Part shown: positions 33,627 through 45,147 of the stretch, piece by piece
Layout of the letters: each line of letters starts with the position of its first letter
Numbering within the stretch: position 1 is the stretch's first letter
Source of the DNA: Serratia ficaria
Lineage (GTDB): Bacteria > Pseudomonadota > Gammaproteobacteria > Enterobacterales > Enterobacteriaceae
Direction of reading: 5' to 3'
Length of the DNA: 64,000 nt
Assembly (NCBI RefSeq): GCF_900187015.1
Contig: NZ_LT906479.1
Span: 3,968,001-4,032,000 of the forward strand
The notes under the pieces: model-generated
Told to the model about the DNA's origin: nothing
Seen by the model: the letters and a program-made list of their open reading frames with translations, nothing else
Database searches by the model: none
Made by a program: the position numbers and the translations under genes

Positions 33627-33932
33627 CCGGTTTCCCCGCGCCCGGAGCCGCGGGTCGCTTACGCATCATTTCCCGAGCAAGTATCCCATCCGATAGGCAT
33701 GAGAAACCGCGCGCTTTGATCCCTGAAACCTTAAATTCCCCACCCCGACAACAATCTGCGTTGTGCAGGAGCAATATGTCCGTACCTCGGCAAACCTTTG
33801 TCCGGACGCCCCCTTCGCCGCCTTGCTAAAATCTCGTCATTATTGGGGTTACTCTGCTTCTGTGTTACAGTGCGCGGTAATAAATATTGATAACCGCATG
33901 ATTTTAATAAATTAAATACATAAGTGATTGAT
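33627..33932. other. Intergenic spacer before yfhL, no gene seen
   Basis: About 306 bases without a convincing coding frame. The last 100 bases are AT-rich and likely hold the yfhL promoter. A 70-codon minus-strand frame here lacks a ribosome-binding site and codon bias. Confidence 0.5.
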
Positions 33933-34193
33933 ATGGCTTTACTAATAACAAAGCGGTGCATCAACTGCGATATGTGCGAGCCGGAATGCCCAAACCAGGC
34001 GATTTCGATGGGGAATGATATTTACCAGATCGATACCGATCGCTGCACCGAATGCGTCGGCCACTATGATACGCCGACCTGCCAGCAGGTTTGCCCGATC
34101 GACAATACCATCATCATCGATCCGCAACAGCGCGAAACCAACGAGCAGCTGTGGGATAAATTCGTGGTGCTGCACCACGCCGATCGGCTGTAA
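33933..34193 (+). CDS. yfhL: YfhL 4Fe-4S ferredoxin
   Basis: The 86-residue protein matches E. coli YfhL in length. Two cysteine clusters, CINCDMCEPECP (11-22) and CTECVGHYDTPTCQQVCP, bind two [4Fe-4S] clusters; the second has the characteristic long insertion between cysteines seen in Alvin-type ferredoxins. It is a cytosolic electron carrier whose partner is not established. The ATG at 33933 gives MALLITKRC; a GTG three codons upstream is in frame but not conserved. Confidence 0.95.
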   Translation: MALLITKRCINCDMCEPECPNQAISMGNDIYQIDTDRCTECVGHYDTPTCQQVCPIDNTIIIDPQQRETNEQLWDKFVVLHHADRL

Positions 34194-34210
34194 CCACGGC
34201 AGGATCAACA

Positions 34211-34238
34211 AGGGCGCCCTGGGGCGCCCTTCGCTTTT
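34211..34238 (+). terminator. Terminator of yfhL
   Basis: Stem AGGGCGCC / GGCGCCCT with a CTGG loop, then TCGCTTTTT, reaching up to the stop of the convergent acpS gene. Confidence 0.85.
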
Positions 34239-34619
34239 TCAGCTTTCGATAATCACCGTCGCGCAGGCATAGCGCCGCTCATCGGCCAGCGAAACGTGGA
34301 TCGCGCTGACCCCCATTTCCTGCGCCAGTTCGGCGGCGCGGCCATGCAGGCGAATATTCGGCTTGCCCAGCCCGTCGTTGAACACTTCAAACTGATTGAA
34401 CGCCAGGCCGTTGCGAATGCCGGTGCCGAACGCTTTGGCGGCCGCTTCCTTGACCGCAAAACGCTTGGCGAGAAAGCGCACCGGCTGCTGATGCTGCTGA
34501 TACAGCGCCCATTCGGCGTCGCTCAGCACGCGGCGCGCCAAACGGTCGCCACTGCGATCCACCACCGCTTCGATACGCGCCATCTCGACGATGTCGGTAC
34601 CCAGGCCGAGCACCGCCAT
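34239..34619 (-). CDS. acpS: Holo-acyl-carrier-protein synthase
   Basis: The 126-residue protein transfers 4'-phosphopantetheine from CoA to apo-ACP in fatty acid synthesis. The magnesium-binding aspartate in [12 protein letters not shown] and the motif [20 protein letters not shown] are intact, as in E. coli AcpS (also 126). Its ATG overlaps the pdxJ stop by one base (TAATG), indicating coupling. It is last in the rnc-era-recO-pdxJ-acpS run. Confidence 0.97.
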   Translation of the reverse strand: MAVLGLGTDIVEMARIEAVVDRSGDRLARRVLSDAEWALYQQHQQPVRFLAKRFAVKEAAAKAFGTGIRNGLAFNQFEVFNDGLGKPNIRLHGRAAELAQEMGVSAIHVSLADERRYACATVIIES

Positions 34620-35350
34620 TAACGGCGCGCTTCCCGCATCAGCAGCTTCATGTCGGCGACCGCCGCCGGCAACCCGCTCATCACCGCCTGGCCGATAATC
34701 GCGTGGCCGATATTCAGCTCGTGCATTTCCGGCAGCGCAGCGATCGGCTGCACGTTATGGTAGGTCAGGCCGTGGCCGGCATTGACCTTCAGGCCTTTTT
34801 GCGCCGCATAGGTCGCGGCCACCGCGATGCGATGCAGCTCGGCTTTCTGCGCCAGCTCGCCCTGCGCCTCGGCGTAGGCGCCGGTGTGAATTTCGATATA
34901 GGGCGCGCCAACCGCCACCGCCGCGTCAATCTGGCGATGATCCGGGTCGATAAACAGCGACACCAAAATGCCCGCCTGCGCCAGGCGCTCAACCGCCACG
35001 CTCATTTTCTCCTGCTGGCCGGCGACGTCCAGGCCGCCCTCGGTGGTCACCTCTTCACGCTTTTCCGGCACCAGGCAGCAAAAATGCGGTTTCAGCCCGA
35101 TGGCGATATCCAGCATTTCGTCGGTTACCGCCATCTCCAGATTCATTCGCGTCTGAATGGTCTGGCGCAGAATGCGCACGTCGCGGTCGGTGATATGGCG
35201 GCGGTCCTCGCGCAGGTGTACGGTAATGCCGTCGGCCCCCGCCTGCTCGGCAATGAATGCCGCCTGAACCGGATCCGGGTATTGGGTTCCGCGCGCGTTA
35301 CGTAACGTGGCGATATGATCGATATTGACGCCCAGCAGCAAATCAGCCAT
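34619..35350 (-). CDS. pdxJ: Pyridoxine 5'-phosphate synthase
   Basis: The 243-residue TIM-barrel enzyme (same length as in E. coli) condenses 1-deoxyxylulose 5-phosphate with 3-amino-2-oxopropyl phosphate to pyridoxine 5'-phosphate. Motifs include [19 protein letters not shown] at the N-terminus, HLREDRRHI and [13 protein letters not shown] chose the ATG at 35350 with AGAGG upstream; a GTG one codon earlier is in frame. It follows recO by 71 bases. Confidence 0.97.
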   Translation of the reverse strand: MADLLLGVNIDHIATLRNARGTQYPDPVQAAFIAEQAGADGITVHLREDRRHITDRDVRILRQTIQTRMNLEMAVTDEMLDIAIGLKPHFCCLVPEKREEVTTEGGLDVAGQQEKMSVAVERLAQAGILVSLFIDPDHRQIDAAVAVGAPYIEIHTGAYAEAQGELAQKAELHRIAVAATYAAQKGLKVNAGHGLTYHNVQPIAALPEMHELNIGHAIIGQAVMSGLPAAVADMKLLMREARR

Positions 35351-35421
35351 CACAACCTCTAAAAACGATTTTCAGTGTCAGCAGTTTACACGCGGGCGCA
35401 GAGCGGCAAAAGAGGAAAAGG

Positions 35422-36153
35422 TCAGGCGTCGTCGACCGGCGTATCCGGCCGTTTGCGCACAAACTGCCGAAACAGTTCGCGGCTCTTCAGCGGCTTGCCG
35501 CCGAGATAGGGTTTTAACGCCATGCGGGTGAAGCGTTTGGCGGCGCGCAGCGTGTCGGCATCGGGGAACTGGCGTTCCGCCAGGGCGCGCAGCTCACGGC
35601 CGGTGAAGCTGTAGTGGTCCACCACCAGGCTGGCGATGAAGCCTTTTTCTTCGCGGTAGCGGTAGGTCATGCCGTCATCCACCGGCAGGCCGCTGCCGGC
35701 GCAGTGCAGAAAGTCGAGGCCGTATCCCAGATGATGCAACAATGCGAGTTCGAACTGGCGCAGCGCATGCTCCGGCGAACTGTCTTCCGCCGCCAGCGCC
35801 TGCAGGCATTGCAGATAATCGAAGAACAGCACCGAATAGTTGGCTTCCTGCTCCAGCACCCGCGACAGCAGCTCATTCACGTACAGGCCGCTGTACAGCA
35901 TCATGCCGCTGAGAGGCAAGCCCAAGGAAACCGCTTCGGCGTTGCGCAGCGTTTTCACTTCGCCACGGCCGCCCCAGCGCACTAACAGAGGGGTAAAGGG
36001 CTGCAGGCAACCCTTCAGATTGGAGCGGCGGCTGCGCGCGCCTTTTGCCAGCAAACGCACCCGCCCATGACCTTCGGTAAACAGATCCAGCATCAGGCTG
36101 GTCTCACTGTACGGTCGCCCATGCAGGACGAAAGCGCGCTCCCAGCCTTCCAT
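35422..36153 (-). CDS. recO: DNA repair protein RecO
   Basis: The 243-residue protein mediates RecA loading with RecR at gaps (RecFOR pathway) and anneals SSB-coated DNA. The N-terminal OB fold starts [17 protein letters not shown]; the C-terminal block [20 protein letters not shown] is typical of enterobacterial RecO. I start at the ATG at 36153. A frame extending 29 codons further would lie in era and lacks family similarity. It begins 8 bases after the era stop. Confidence 0.96.
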   Translation of the reverse strand: MEGWERAFVLHGRPYSETSLMLDLFTEGHGRVRLLAKGARSRRSNLKGCLQPFTPLLVRWGGRGEVKTLRNAEAVSLGLPLSGMMLYSGLYVNELLSRVLEQEANYSVLFFDYLQCLQALAAEDSSPEHALRQFELALLHHLGYGLDFLHCAGSGLPVDDGMTYRYREEKGFIASLVVDHYSFTGRELRALAERQFPDADTLRAAKRFTRMALKPYLGGKPLKSRELFRQFVRKRPDTPVDDA

Positions 36154-36161
36154 GGGATCTG

Positions 36162-37750
<1,589 letters not shown>

Positions 37751-37919
37751 TTACCAATAGATCAAGAATGCGTCAAAAACTTGCAGCATACGGAACAGGC
37801 CTGCTTCGCCGAAAGCCAATCCAAAGCTGTTTCGTTTGCAGTGGCTCCCAACAGGGAGCCAACTTTTTATCGCTCGAGAAGGTATTCTACAACGAGTGGA
37901 AACATAATGCTGCGTTTAT

Positions 37920-38045
37920 ATACCCTTCCTCTTTCACGTTGCGACGGCGTTGGCTTTGCCGTTTCACCCCGGCCGCCTGGGTTATCCAGGCGGCCGGAGC
38001 TCCACTCGGCTGCCGCCTCGCCGCAGCGCGAAATCCATTGGGTAT
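37920..38045 (-). repeat. ERIC (IRU) element between lepB and rnc
   Basis: The 126-bp element, in minus orientation, has the family ends (TACCCAATGGATTTC...GAAGGGTA) and inner GGCGAGGCGGCA and GCCAACGCCGTCGCAACGTG segments. Its centre has diverged to a perfect 10-bp hairpin (GGCCGCCTGG / CCAGGCGGCC, 37971-37995). It fills much of the 308-base lepB-rnc gap and would be in the rnc leader if rnc is read from lepB. Confidence 0.8.
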
Positions 38046-38055
38046 AAAGGCGCTA

Positions 38056-39033
38056 TTAATGAATTCCACCGATCCGGCTGAATCTTACGCCGGTAGGCCA
38101 TTCACCTTCCTGCTTTTCAAAACTCATCCAGATAGCCGTGGCTTTACCCACCAGATTCTTCTCCGGCACGAAGCCCCAATAACGGCTGTCGGCGCTGTTA
38201 TCGCGGTTGTCGCCCATCATGAAATAATGGCCGGCCGGCACCACCCACTCCGCCAGCTGTTTGCCCGGCTGTTGGTAGTAAGCGCCCACCTGATCCTGCG
38301 TGCCCGGCACGGTCAGGATACGGTGCGTGACGTTGCCCAGGGTTTCCTGGCGCTCGCGCAGGCGGATGCCGCCCTGCGGTACGTTGTCGCTCAGCGGGAT
38401 CGGGTAGAAGCCGTTGCTGGCCTCGCCCGCGCCGCTGCGGCTGAACTGCTGCACAAAGTCGCTTGGCTGCGCATCGTTATACGTCACCGCCAGCGCTTTA
38501 TCGCAAGACTGGCTGCCGTCGCAGGACGGCTGCACGGTCACGCGCTTGTTCACCGGATCGTAAGTCACCCGGTCGCCCGGCAGGCCAATTACGCGCTTGA
38601 TATAATCCAGCTTCGGATCCAGCGGATATTTAAATACCGCAATATCGCCGCGCTTAGGATGACCGGTTTCAATCAGCGTGGTCTGGGTAATGGGATCTTT
38701 AATGCCGTAGGCATATTTCTCCACCAGAATAAAATCGCCAATCAGCAGCGTCGGCATCATTGAGCCGGACGGGATCTGGAAGGGTTCGTAAATAAACGAA
38801 CGCACCACAAACACCAGCAGCAAGACCGGGAAAACCGAGGCGCCGGTTTCTACCCAACCCGGCTGCTTCGCCACTTTCGCCAGCGTTTTATCGTCTACAG
38901 CGCCCGCGGTCTGTGCATTGACCGCCGCGATTTTCTCCCGGCGGGCCGGCGCCCATTTGAAGCGCTCGAAGCACCAGATGATCCCGGTTATCAGCGTTGC
39001 CAATGCCAGGATCAGGGCAAACATATTCGCCAT
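38056..39033 (-). CDS. lepB: Signal peptidase I
   Basis: The 325-residue inner-membrane protease has two N-terminal transmembrane segments (about 4-22 and 62-80). The catalytic serine is in PSGSMMPTLLIGD and the general-base lysine in LDYIKRVIGLPGD. The later box GDNRDNSADSRYWGFVPE is conserved. It removes signal peptides from exported proteins in the periplasm. It lies 32 bases after lepA and is probably co-transcribed with it. Confidence 0.98.
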   Translation of the reverse strand: MANMFALILALATLITGIIWCFERFKWAPARREKIAAVNAQTAGAVDDKTLAKVAKQPGWVETGASVFPVLLLVFVVRSFIYEPFQIPSGSMMPTLLIGDFILVEKYAYGIKDPITQTTLIETGHPKRGDIAVFKYPLDPKLDYIKRVIGLPGDRVTYDPVNKRVTVQPSCDGSQSCDKALAVTYNDAQPSDFVQQFSRSGAGEASNGFYPIPLSDNVPQGGIRLRERQETLGNVTHRILTVPGTQDQVGAYYQQPGKQLAEWVVPAGHYFMMGDNRDNSADSRYWGFVPEKNLVGKATAIWMSFEKQEGEWPTGVRFSRIGGIH

Positions 39034-39065
39034 GCAAACTCCCTAGTTACGCGAACTTATCGCTG

Positions 39066-40865
<1,800 letters not shown>

Positions 40866-41405
40866 TATAAAAGTTTTTCTGCCTTGGTATTTCTGAATTA
40901 CTCGCCTATGGAAACCCGCATGGACCTAAAGCGACAGTGAATGGGTTCGGCCGTGTTCCGCCTGAATCGCAGCATTCTACATGCCACAACACTGAAAACC
41001 TAGCGATCGGTGCAGTGAAGGCATTCTATTATGCGCAGTTTGGTATTACAGGGCGCCCGGGGTTATGAAAGCAGATGTTAACAAAACCCGGCAAAGCCGA
41101 AACCGCCGGCGGTGGCGGCGCGAAGGGGGGAAATCGCCCGGCCGCTTCGCCAACGGCGAAGGCGCTAATACATAATGCCGAATAACGCAATAAACCCTCT
41201 CCTAAATCGCTTCGAAATAATATTTAGATCAAGGTCTTATAATTACATTTTCCTTCCGGGGCTTTAGGAAAAAACCCATATACGCCGCCACCGGCCCCCT
41301 ATAGAAATGGAGGTGAACTCCGCGACAAAATATTATTCAGGGCACTACATCGGCAGCCCACCGGGGTTCACAGCATATCTCTGTACGTTGATTGGAAGGT
41401 GCGTA
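40866..41405. other. Long lepA upstream spacer
   Basis: This stretch has no convincing gene. It includes GC-rich inverted repeats (for example CTTCGCC-AAC-GGCGAAG near 41147-41163) and an AT-rich segment with TATAAT at 41238-41243. It must contain the lepA promoter and that of the divergent gene at 41406. Confidence 0.5.
41238..41243 (+). promoter_or_regulatory. Possible -10 element for the gene at 41406
   Basis: A perfect TATAAT within an AT-rich stretch on the plus strand, about 160 bases upstream of the coding start; the -35 region is weak. Confidence 0.3.
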
Positions 41406-42245
41406 ATGATCGATAAAGGGCAAATGCTGAGCCGGCACGATTTTTCTAAGGTCAACTGGGGCATTCTGGCAGCGGCGGCGCTGCTGTTTACCGCCGGCGC
41501 GGCGCTGCTTTTGCTGCCGCTGCTGAGCAACATGGACGAAAACGCGGTGCTGACCTTGCTGCAAACCGGCGCGGCCACGATTTTACTCGGCTGTACTCTA
41601 CTGGCGCTGCGTCACTATTTGCGGCCAACGCTGACCTATCGTCTATATGAGCACGGCGTGCGGGTGTTCGATGACCACAGTCATAAAGAGCGGTTTATCC
41701 CCTTTGAGAAAATTGGCGATATTTACCGTTTTCGCGGCGGGCGCTGGTTTGGCGGGCTGTTTGACGTAACGGCGTTTCGCACCTCGCCGGACCAGCCCTG
41801 GTGTACGGTGTTCAGCAACGTCGCCAACTCCTGGCGGCTGGCCGATGTGATCATCGATCAGCAGATCCAGCAGCGCGGGCCGCAGGCGCTAAACGCGCTC
41901 TATCAGGGCGACGTGCTGTCGTTCAACTGCCTGGGCTGCGGCGCCCGCTGGCTGTGGCAGCTGCTGCTGGGCGATCGTAAAGGCACCCCCACCGATACGC
42001 TGCGCCTGAGCGCCACCCTGCTGAGCACGCCGCAGGGCGCCATACCTATCGAGCGGATCCGGGCGCTGGAAAACCAGCCGCAGCACGGCACCATCCGGTT
42101 GCTGGACGGCCAGGGCAATGCGCTGTTTACCATCGGCTATTATTCGCTGCTCAGCGCGGATCTGTTCATCGCACTGCTCGAGCACATGATCTACAACCGC
42201 ATCCCCGCCTATCACACCCCGGCGATGACGCGGCAGCAGTTTTAA
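41406..42245 (+). CDS. Unassigned two-helix membrane protein
   Basis: The product has 279 residues from the ATG at 41406 (GGAAGGTG upstream). Two adjacent transmembrane segments (about 21-43 and 55-72) are followed by a soluble domain with PH-like character (YRLYEHGVRVFDDHSHKERF) and a Cys pair in FNCLGCGARWLWQLL. The end overlaps the rseC stop on the other strand by four bases. It is inserted between lepA and rseC relative to E. coli. I recognise no named family. Confidence 0.75.
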   Translation: MIDKGQMLSRHDFSKVNWGILAAAALLFTAGAALLLLPLLSNMDENAVLTLLQTGAATILLGCTLLALRHYLRPTLTYRLYEHGVRVFDDHSHKERFIPFEKIGDIYRFRGGRWFGGLFDVTAFRTSPDQPWCTVFSNVANSWRLADVIIDQQIQQRGPQALNALYQGDVLSFNCLGCGARWLWQLLLGDRKGTPTDTLRLSATLLSTPQGAIPIERIRALENQPQHGTIRLLDGQGNALFTIGYYSLLSADLFIALLEHMIYNRIPAYHTPAMTRQQF

Positions 42246-42718
42246 AGCAGAGGGGAGTTTTCCGCCTGCACGCGCAGAGCGGTCGGGGGCAAACCAATCT
42301 GCAACACGATCGGTTGGTAATCGGCCTGCTCACCCAGACGATGGGCCAGGCTGCGCGCCAGCATAAAGGCCGCGCCGCCGCCCAGCAGCGCGCCAAGCGC
42401 CGCCGAGGCGTCGGTGCCCAGCCAGTATTGCAGCAGGCTGCCGCCGAGCATCATTCCCAGCAGCGGCGTCAGGTAAACCAACATCGCGGAACGCAGCAGG
42501 CTGCCTTCGGCGATGCCGACCTCAACACGCTGCCCCGGTTCAAGCGGCTGTTCGATGCGCACCTGCAGTTGGTGCTCGGTTTCCGGCACCAGCTCGTTCA
42601 ACGCGCGCGCGCCGCAGCCGGAGCGCGCATTGCAGCTGCCGCAGCCGGCTTTAGGTTCACAGCGCAGCAAGGCTACGCCCTGTTGCCACGAAACCACCGT
42701 GGCCCACTCTTTCATCAT
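42242..42718 (-). CDS. rseC: SoxR-reducing system / sigma-E regulator RseC
   Basis: The 158-residue inner-membrane protein has an N-terminal cysteine cluster (CEPKAGCGSCNARSGCG, residues about 20-36) and two hydrophobic segments (about 79-120). RseC is encoded in the rpoE operon and also acts with the Rsx complex in reducing SoxR. The start MMKEWATVVSW corresponds to E. coli MIKEWATVVSW; its ATG overlaps the rseB stop by one base. Confidence 0.95.
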   Translation of the reverse strand: MMKEWATVVSWQQGVALLRCEPKAGCGSCNARSGCGARALNELVPETEHQLQVRIEQPLEPGQRVEVGIAEGSLLRSAMLVYLTPLLGMMLGGSLLQYWLGTDASAALGALLGGGAAFMLARSLAHRLGEQADYQPIVLQIGLPPTALRVQAENSPLL

Positions 42719-43674
42719 TAGGGTGACACCTTGAAGGAAATGCTGTCGGCGATGCGCTTGGCCGTGGCCGGCGGCAGTTCGCCAACGATGGTAATTTCGT
42801 TGCCGTTGCGCACCTCGGTTTGAATGGTGCGCCGCCCCTGGCGGTAGTACTGCTGCCCGGCGCCGCTGCCCGCAGGGCTGACGTTGACCGAGAAACTGAA
42901 CAGGCCGTCGCTGTAGAGCCGCGATTCGACCGGCACCGAGACGTTAGGCAACTTGCGGCGATTGCGCGCCACTTCATCCACCCCGGCGGGCAACCAGCCG
43001 GTGCTCCAGCTCAGTTTGACATTATCCGCCGCCGGAAGCGACAACAATGGCGGCAGATTGGCTTTGATCAACCCCTGCATCACGTTCTGCACGTCCGCAC
43101 CCACCACAAACGAAATCACCCGGTACTGCTCCAGCGTTTCGCCGTCGCGATCGAGCAAATCCACCCGCAGCGGCAGCTTGGTGTCGACATCCATCCAGAC
43201 GATATAGCTGTAGCGCGAACCGTCACGCGCCACCACGCGGATCACCTCGCAGGGGCGATCCGAAATGCGGGTGCTGCCTGCGGAAATGAAATCGTAGTAT
43301 TTGGCCAGACGATCAAAATCAGCGTAAACGATCGCCGGCAGCGCGTCGACGATGTGATCGCCGGTCAGGGTGAAAGGCTCGAGGCCGGGCTCGAAATAGC
43401 TGATCCCGCCGCCGCGCTGCAGCACTTCGCGGCGCGGCCCATCCATATGCAGCAACTGGCCGAGCGGCAGTTTGTCGATCACCGCATGGCGATAGCGCAG
43501 CGACTCGATGCCCTGCTTGCTGATGCTGATATAGGCGAGTTCATAGCTGAGGGAACGGCTGGCGCTGCTCATCTGTTGCAACAACGCCCCGGACGCAGTC
43601 TGCTGCGCCGGGGCGATGTTTGAGTAGAGCAGGCTGCCCGTCAATAGACAGACGGAGAACCAAATTTGCTTCAT
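42718..43674 (-). CDS. rseB: Periplasmic sigma-E regulator RseB
   Basis: The 318-residue protein has a signal peptide ending near SNIAPAQQ (about 24) and a lipoprotein-binding LolA-like fold plus C-terminal domain typical of RseB. It binds the periplasmic part of RseA and blocks DegS cleavage until displaced by lipopolysaccharide or envelope stress. Start and stop codons overlap its neighbours rseA and rseC by one base each, so the operon is tightly coupled. Confidence 0.96.
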   Translation of the reverse strand: MKQIWFSVCLLTGSLLYSNIAPAQQTASGALLQQMSSASRSLSYELAYISISKQGIESLRYRHAVIDKLPLGQLLHMDGPRREVLQRGGGISYFEPGLEPFTLTGDHIVDALPAIVYADFDRLAKYYDFISAGSTRISDRPCEVIRVVARDGSRYSYIVWMDVDTKLPLRVDLLDRDGETLEQYRVISFVVGADVQNVMQGLIKANLPPLLSLPAADNVKLSWSTGWLPAGVDEVARNRRKLPNVSVPVESRLYSDGLFSFSVNVSPAGSGAGQQYYRQGRRTIQTEVRNGNEITIVGELPPATAKRIADSISFKVSP

Positions 43675-44327
43675 TACTGCTGTTGCATTCCTAAGGACTG
43701 AGTTCCGGGAACCTGAACCGCAGCCTGTTGAGGGTTGCTTTGTTCAAGCTGCAGCTGATCTGAATGCAGACGACGCTGCAGTTCGTAATCCTGCAGCATC
43801 GCATTGATGCGCTTACGCTGTTCCTGCACCTGCTGCTGTTGGCCGCTGCCGGTGGAGAAACTGTCGGCCGGCACGCCCAGGCTGACCGGTGAGGCCTGCC
43901 CCATGATCGGCAGCGTCATAAACGCCGGCGATTCGGCTGCGCCCTGCTGCGTGGTCGGCTGATTGTAATGCTGCACGCCGACGATCACCGCCAGCGAAAC
44001 GCAGGCCGCCATGCCAATCTGGGTAATCTGACTCGCCCAGGGACGCACTTTGTCCCAGAACGGCATTTTCTGCCAGGTGTGAGGTTGCGGCTGAGACTCC
44101 GGAACTGCAGAAGGAACCAGGCGTGCGGGTTCTTTCTCAAGTGCAGCGGCAACACGATCTGCGATATCGAGATGCATTACTTGTCCGATATCACCCCGTA
44201 GTGTGTCACGTATCAGGTGATAGCTCTGCCAGCTTTGTTGAAGCGTCCGATCTTGTGACAGCGAACTCATCAGCTCGCTATCGAACGATTCCCCATCCAT
44301 CAGAGCGGAAAGCTTTTCTTTCTGCAT
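43674..44327 (-). CDS. rseA: Anti-sigma-E factor RseA
   Basis: The 217-residue protein has an N-terminal cytoplasmic domain that binds sigma-E (MQKEKLSALMDGES and the helix SWQSYHLIRDTLRGDIG), one transmembrane segment (about 103-120, GMAACVSLAVIVGVQHY), and a glutamine-rich periplasmic tail. DegS and RseP cleave it under envelope stress to release sigma-E. It lies 30 bases after rpoE. Confidence 0.97.
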   Translation of the reverse strand: MQKEKLSALMDGESFDSELMSSLSQDRTLQQSWQSYHLIRDTLRGDIGQVMHLDIADRVAAALEKEPARLVPSAVPESQPQPHTWQKMPFWDKVRPWASQITQIGMAACVSLAVIVGVQHYNQPTTQQGAAESPAFMTLPIMGQASPVSLGVPADSFSTGSGQQQQVQEQRKRINAMLQDYELQRRLHSDQLQLEQSNPQQAAVQVPGTQSLGMQQQ

Positions 44328-44357
44328 GCTTAAGTACCCTTCCTGTGCCCGCCATTG

Positions 44358-44933
44358 CTAACGCTGGATCAGCGGTTGAACTTTATTATCGATAGCCTCC
44401 CGGGCGCGGAAAATACGCGAGCGTACGGTTCCGACCGGGCAATCCATGATGGCAGCTATCTCTTCGTAGCTTAGACCATCCAACTCCCGCAGGGTAATCG
44501 CCATGCGAAGATCCTCTGGGAGAGACTCAATGGTACGGAAAACTATCTGTCTCAGCTCTTCTGACAACATTAAGTTCTCAGGGTTCGAAATTTCTTTCAG
44601 CGCGCCCGCACTTTCGTAATTTTCCGCATCGTTGGCATCCACATCACTGGATGGCGGGCGGCGCCCCTGAGCGACCAAATAATTCTTTGCCGTATTCACG
44701 GCGATCCGATACAACCAGGTATAAAAAGCGCTATCCCCACGGAATGATTCCAGTGCGCGATAGGCCTTGATAAACGACTCCTGCACCACATCGGGCACGT
44801 CGCCCTGCGGCACATAGCGGGAAACGAGGCTCGCAACCTTATGCTGGTAACGAACTACCAGTAAGTTAAACGATTTCTGATCGCCCTTTTGGACCCGCTC
44901 TACCAGAACTTGATCCGTTAACTGCTCGCTCAT
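44358..44933 (-). CDS. rpoE: RNA polymerase sigma-E factor
   Basis: The 191-residue ECF sigma factor (same length as E. coli) has region 2 (SFNLLVVRYQHKVASLVSRY; YTWLYRIAVNTAKNYL) and region 4 helix-turn-helix (LDGLSYEEIAAIMDCPVGTVRSR). It directs the extracytoplasmic stress response. The ATG at 44933 gives MSEQLTDQVLVERVQKGD. A sigma-E-type promoter lies about 90 bases upstream, consistent with autoregulation. A second reading frame (rseD candidate) overlaps its start. Confidence 0.99.
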   Translation of the reverse strand: MSEQLTDQVLVERVQKGDQKSFNLLVVRYQHKVASLVSRYVPQGDVPDVVQESFIKAYRALESFRGDSAFYTWLYRIAVNTAKNYLVAQGRRPPSSDVDANDAENYESAGALKEISNPENLMLSEELRQIVFRTIESLPEDLRMAITLRELDGLSYEEIAAIMDCPVGTVRSRIFRAREAIDNKVQPLIQR

Positions 44934-45027
44934 CCGAGGTAAATTCTCCCCAAATCTGTCTCCACGCGTAAAATTGTACTGCCAGCCATACTTTATTTTC
45001 CTGAGCAAGCACTCGCTTGGAGTTCAT
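44866..45027 (-). CDS. rseD: Candidate RseD leader peptide overlapping rpoE
   Basis: A 53-codon frame starts at the ATG at 45027 (MNSKRVLAQENKVWLAVQFY) and runs past the rpoE start to stop at 44866, overlapping rpoE by 68 bases in another frame. In E. coli a small ORF, rseD, likewise overlaps the rpoE start and couples its translation to CsrA control. From memory the segment WGEFTSDERAVNG is conserved there, partly because it shares DNA with rpoE. The overlap here is longer. Its exact start is uncertain, since the sigma-E -10 box lies just downstream of this ATG. Confidence 0.45.
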   Translation of the reverse strand: MNSKRVLAQENKVWLAVQFYAWRQIWGEFTSDERAVNGSSSGRAGPKGRSEIV

Positions 45028-45044
45028 ATGGAACCTGAAGTTCC
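45017..45044 (-). promoter_or_regulatory. Sigma-E promoter of rpoE
   Basis: On the minus strand the -35 GGAACTT (45038-45044) is followed after 16 bases by TCCAA (45017-45021), fitting the sigma-E consensus GGAACTT-N16-TCNAA. This supports autoregulation. Confidence 0.75.
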
Positions 45045-45147
45045 ATATCGCCATTGTTTTTTCTGTCGATGTCGTCCCATCCGTGGCTTTTGCCCGGACA
45101 ATTAGGCTAACATGATTTTCACTCTTCTTCTGCACACATCATACGTT

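Noticed and set aside
33562..33774. A 70-codon minus-strand frame overlapping the small membrane-protein gene
   Set aside because: No ribosome-binding site, and it conflicts with the better-supported plus-strand 51-codon ORF.
41099..41163. GC-rich hairpins upstream of lepA as terminators
   Set aside because: No T run follows either strand and no upstream gene ends there.
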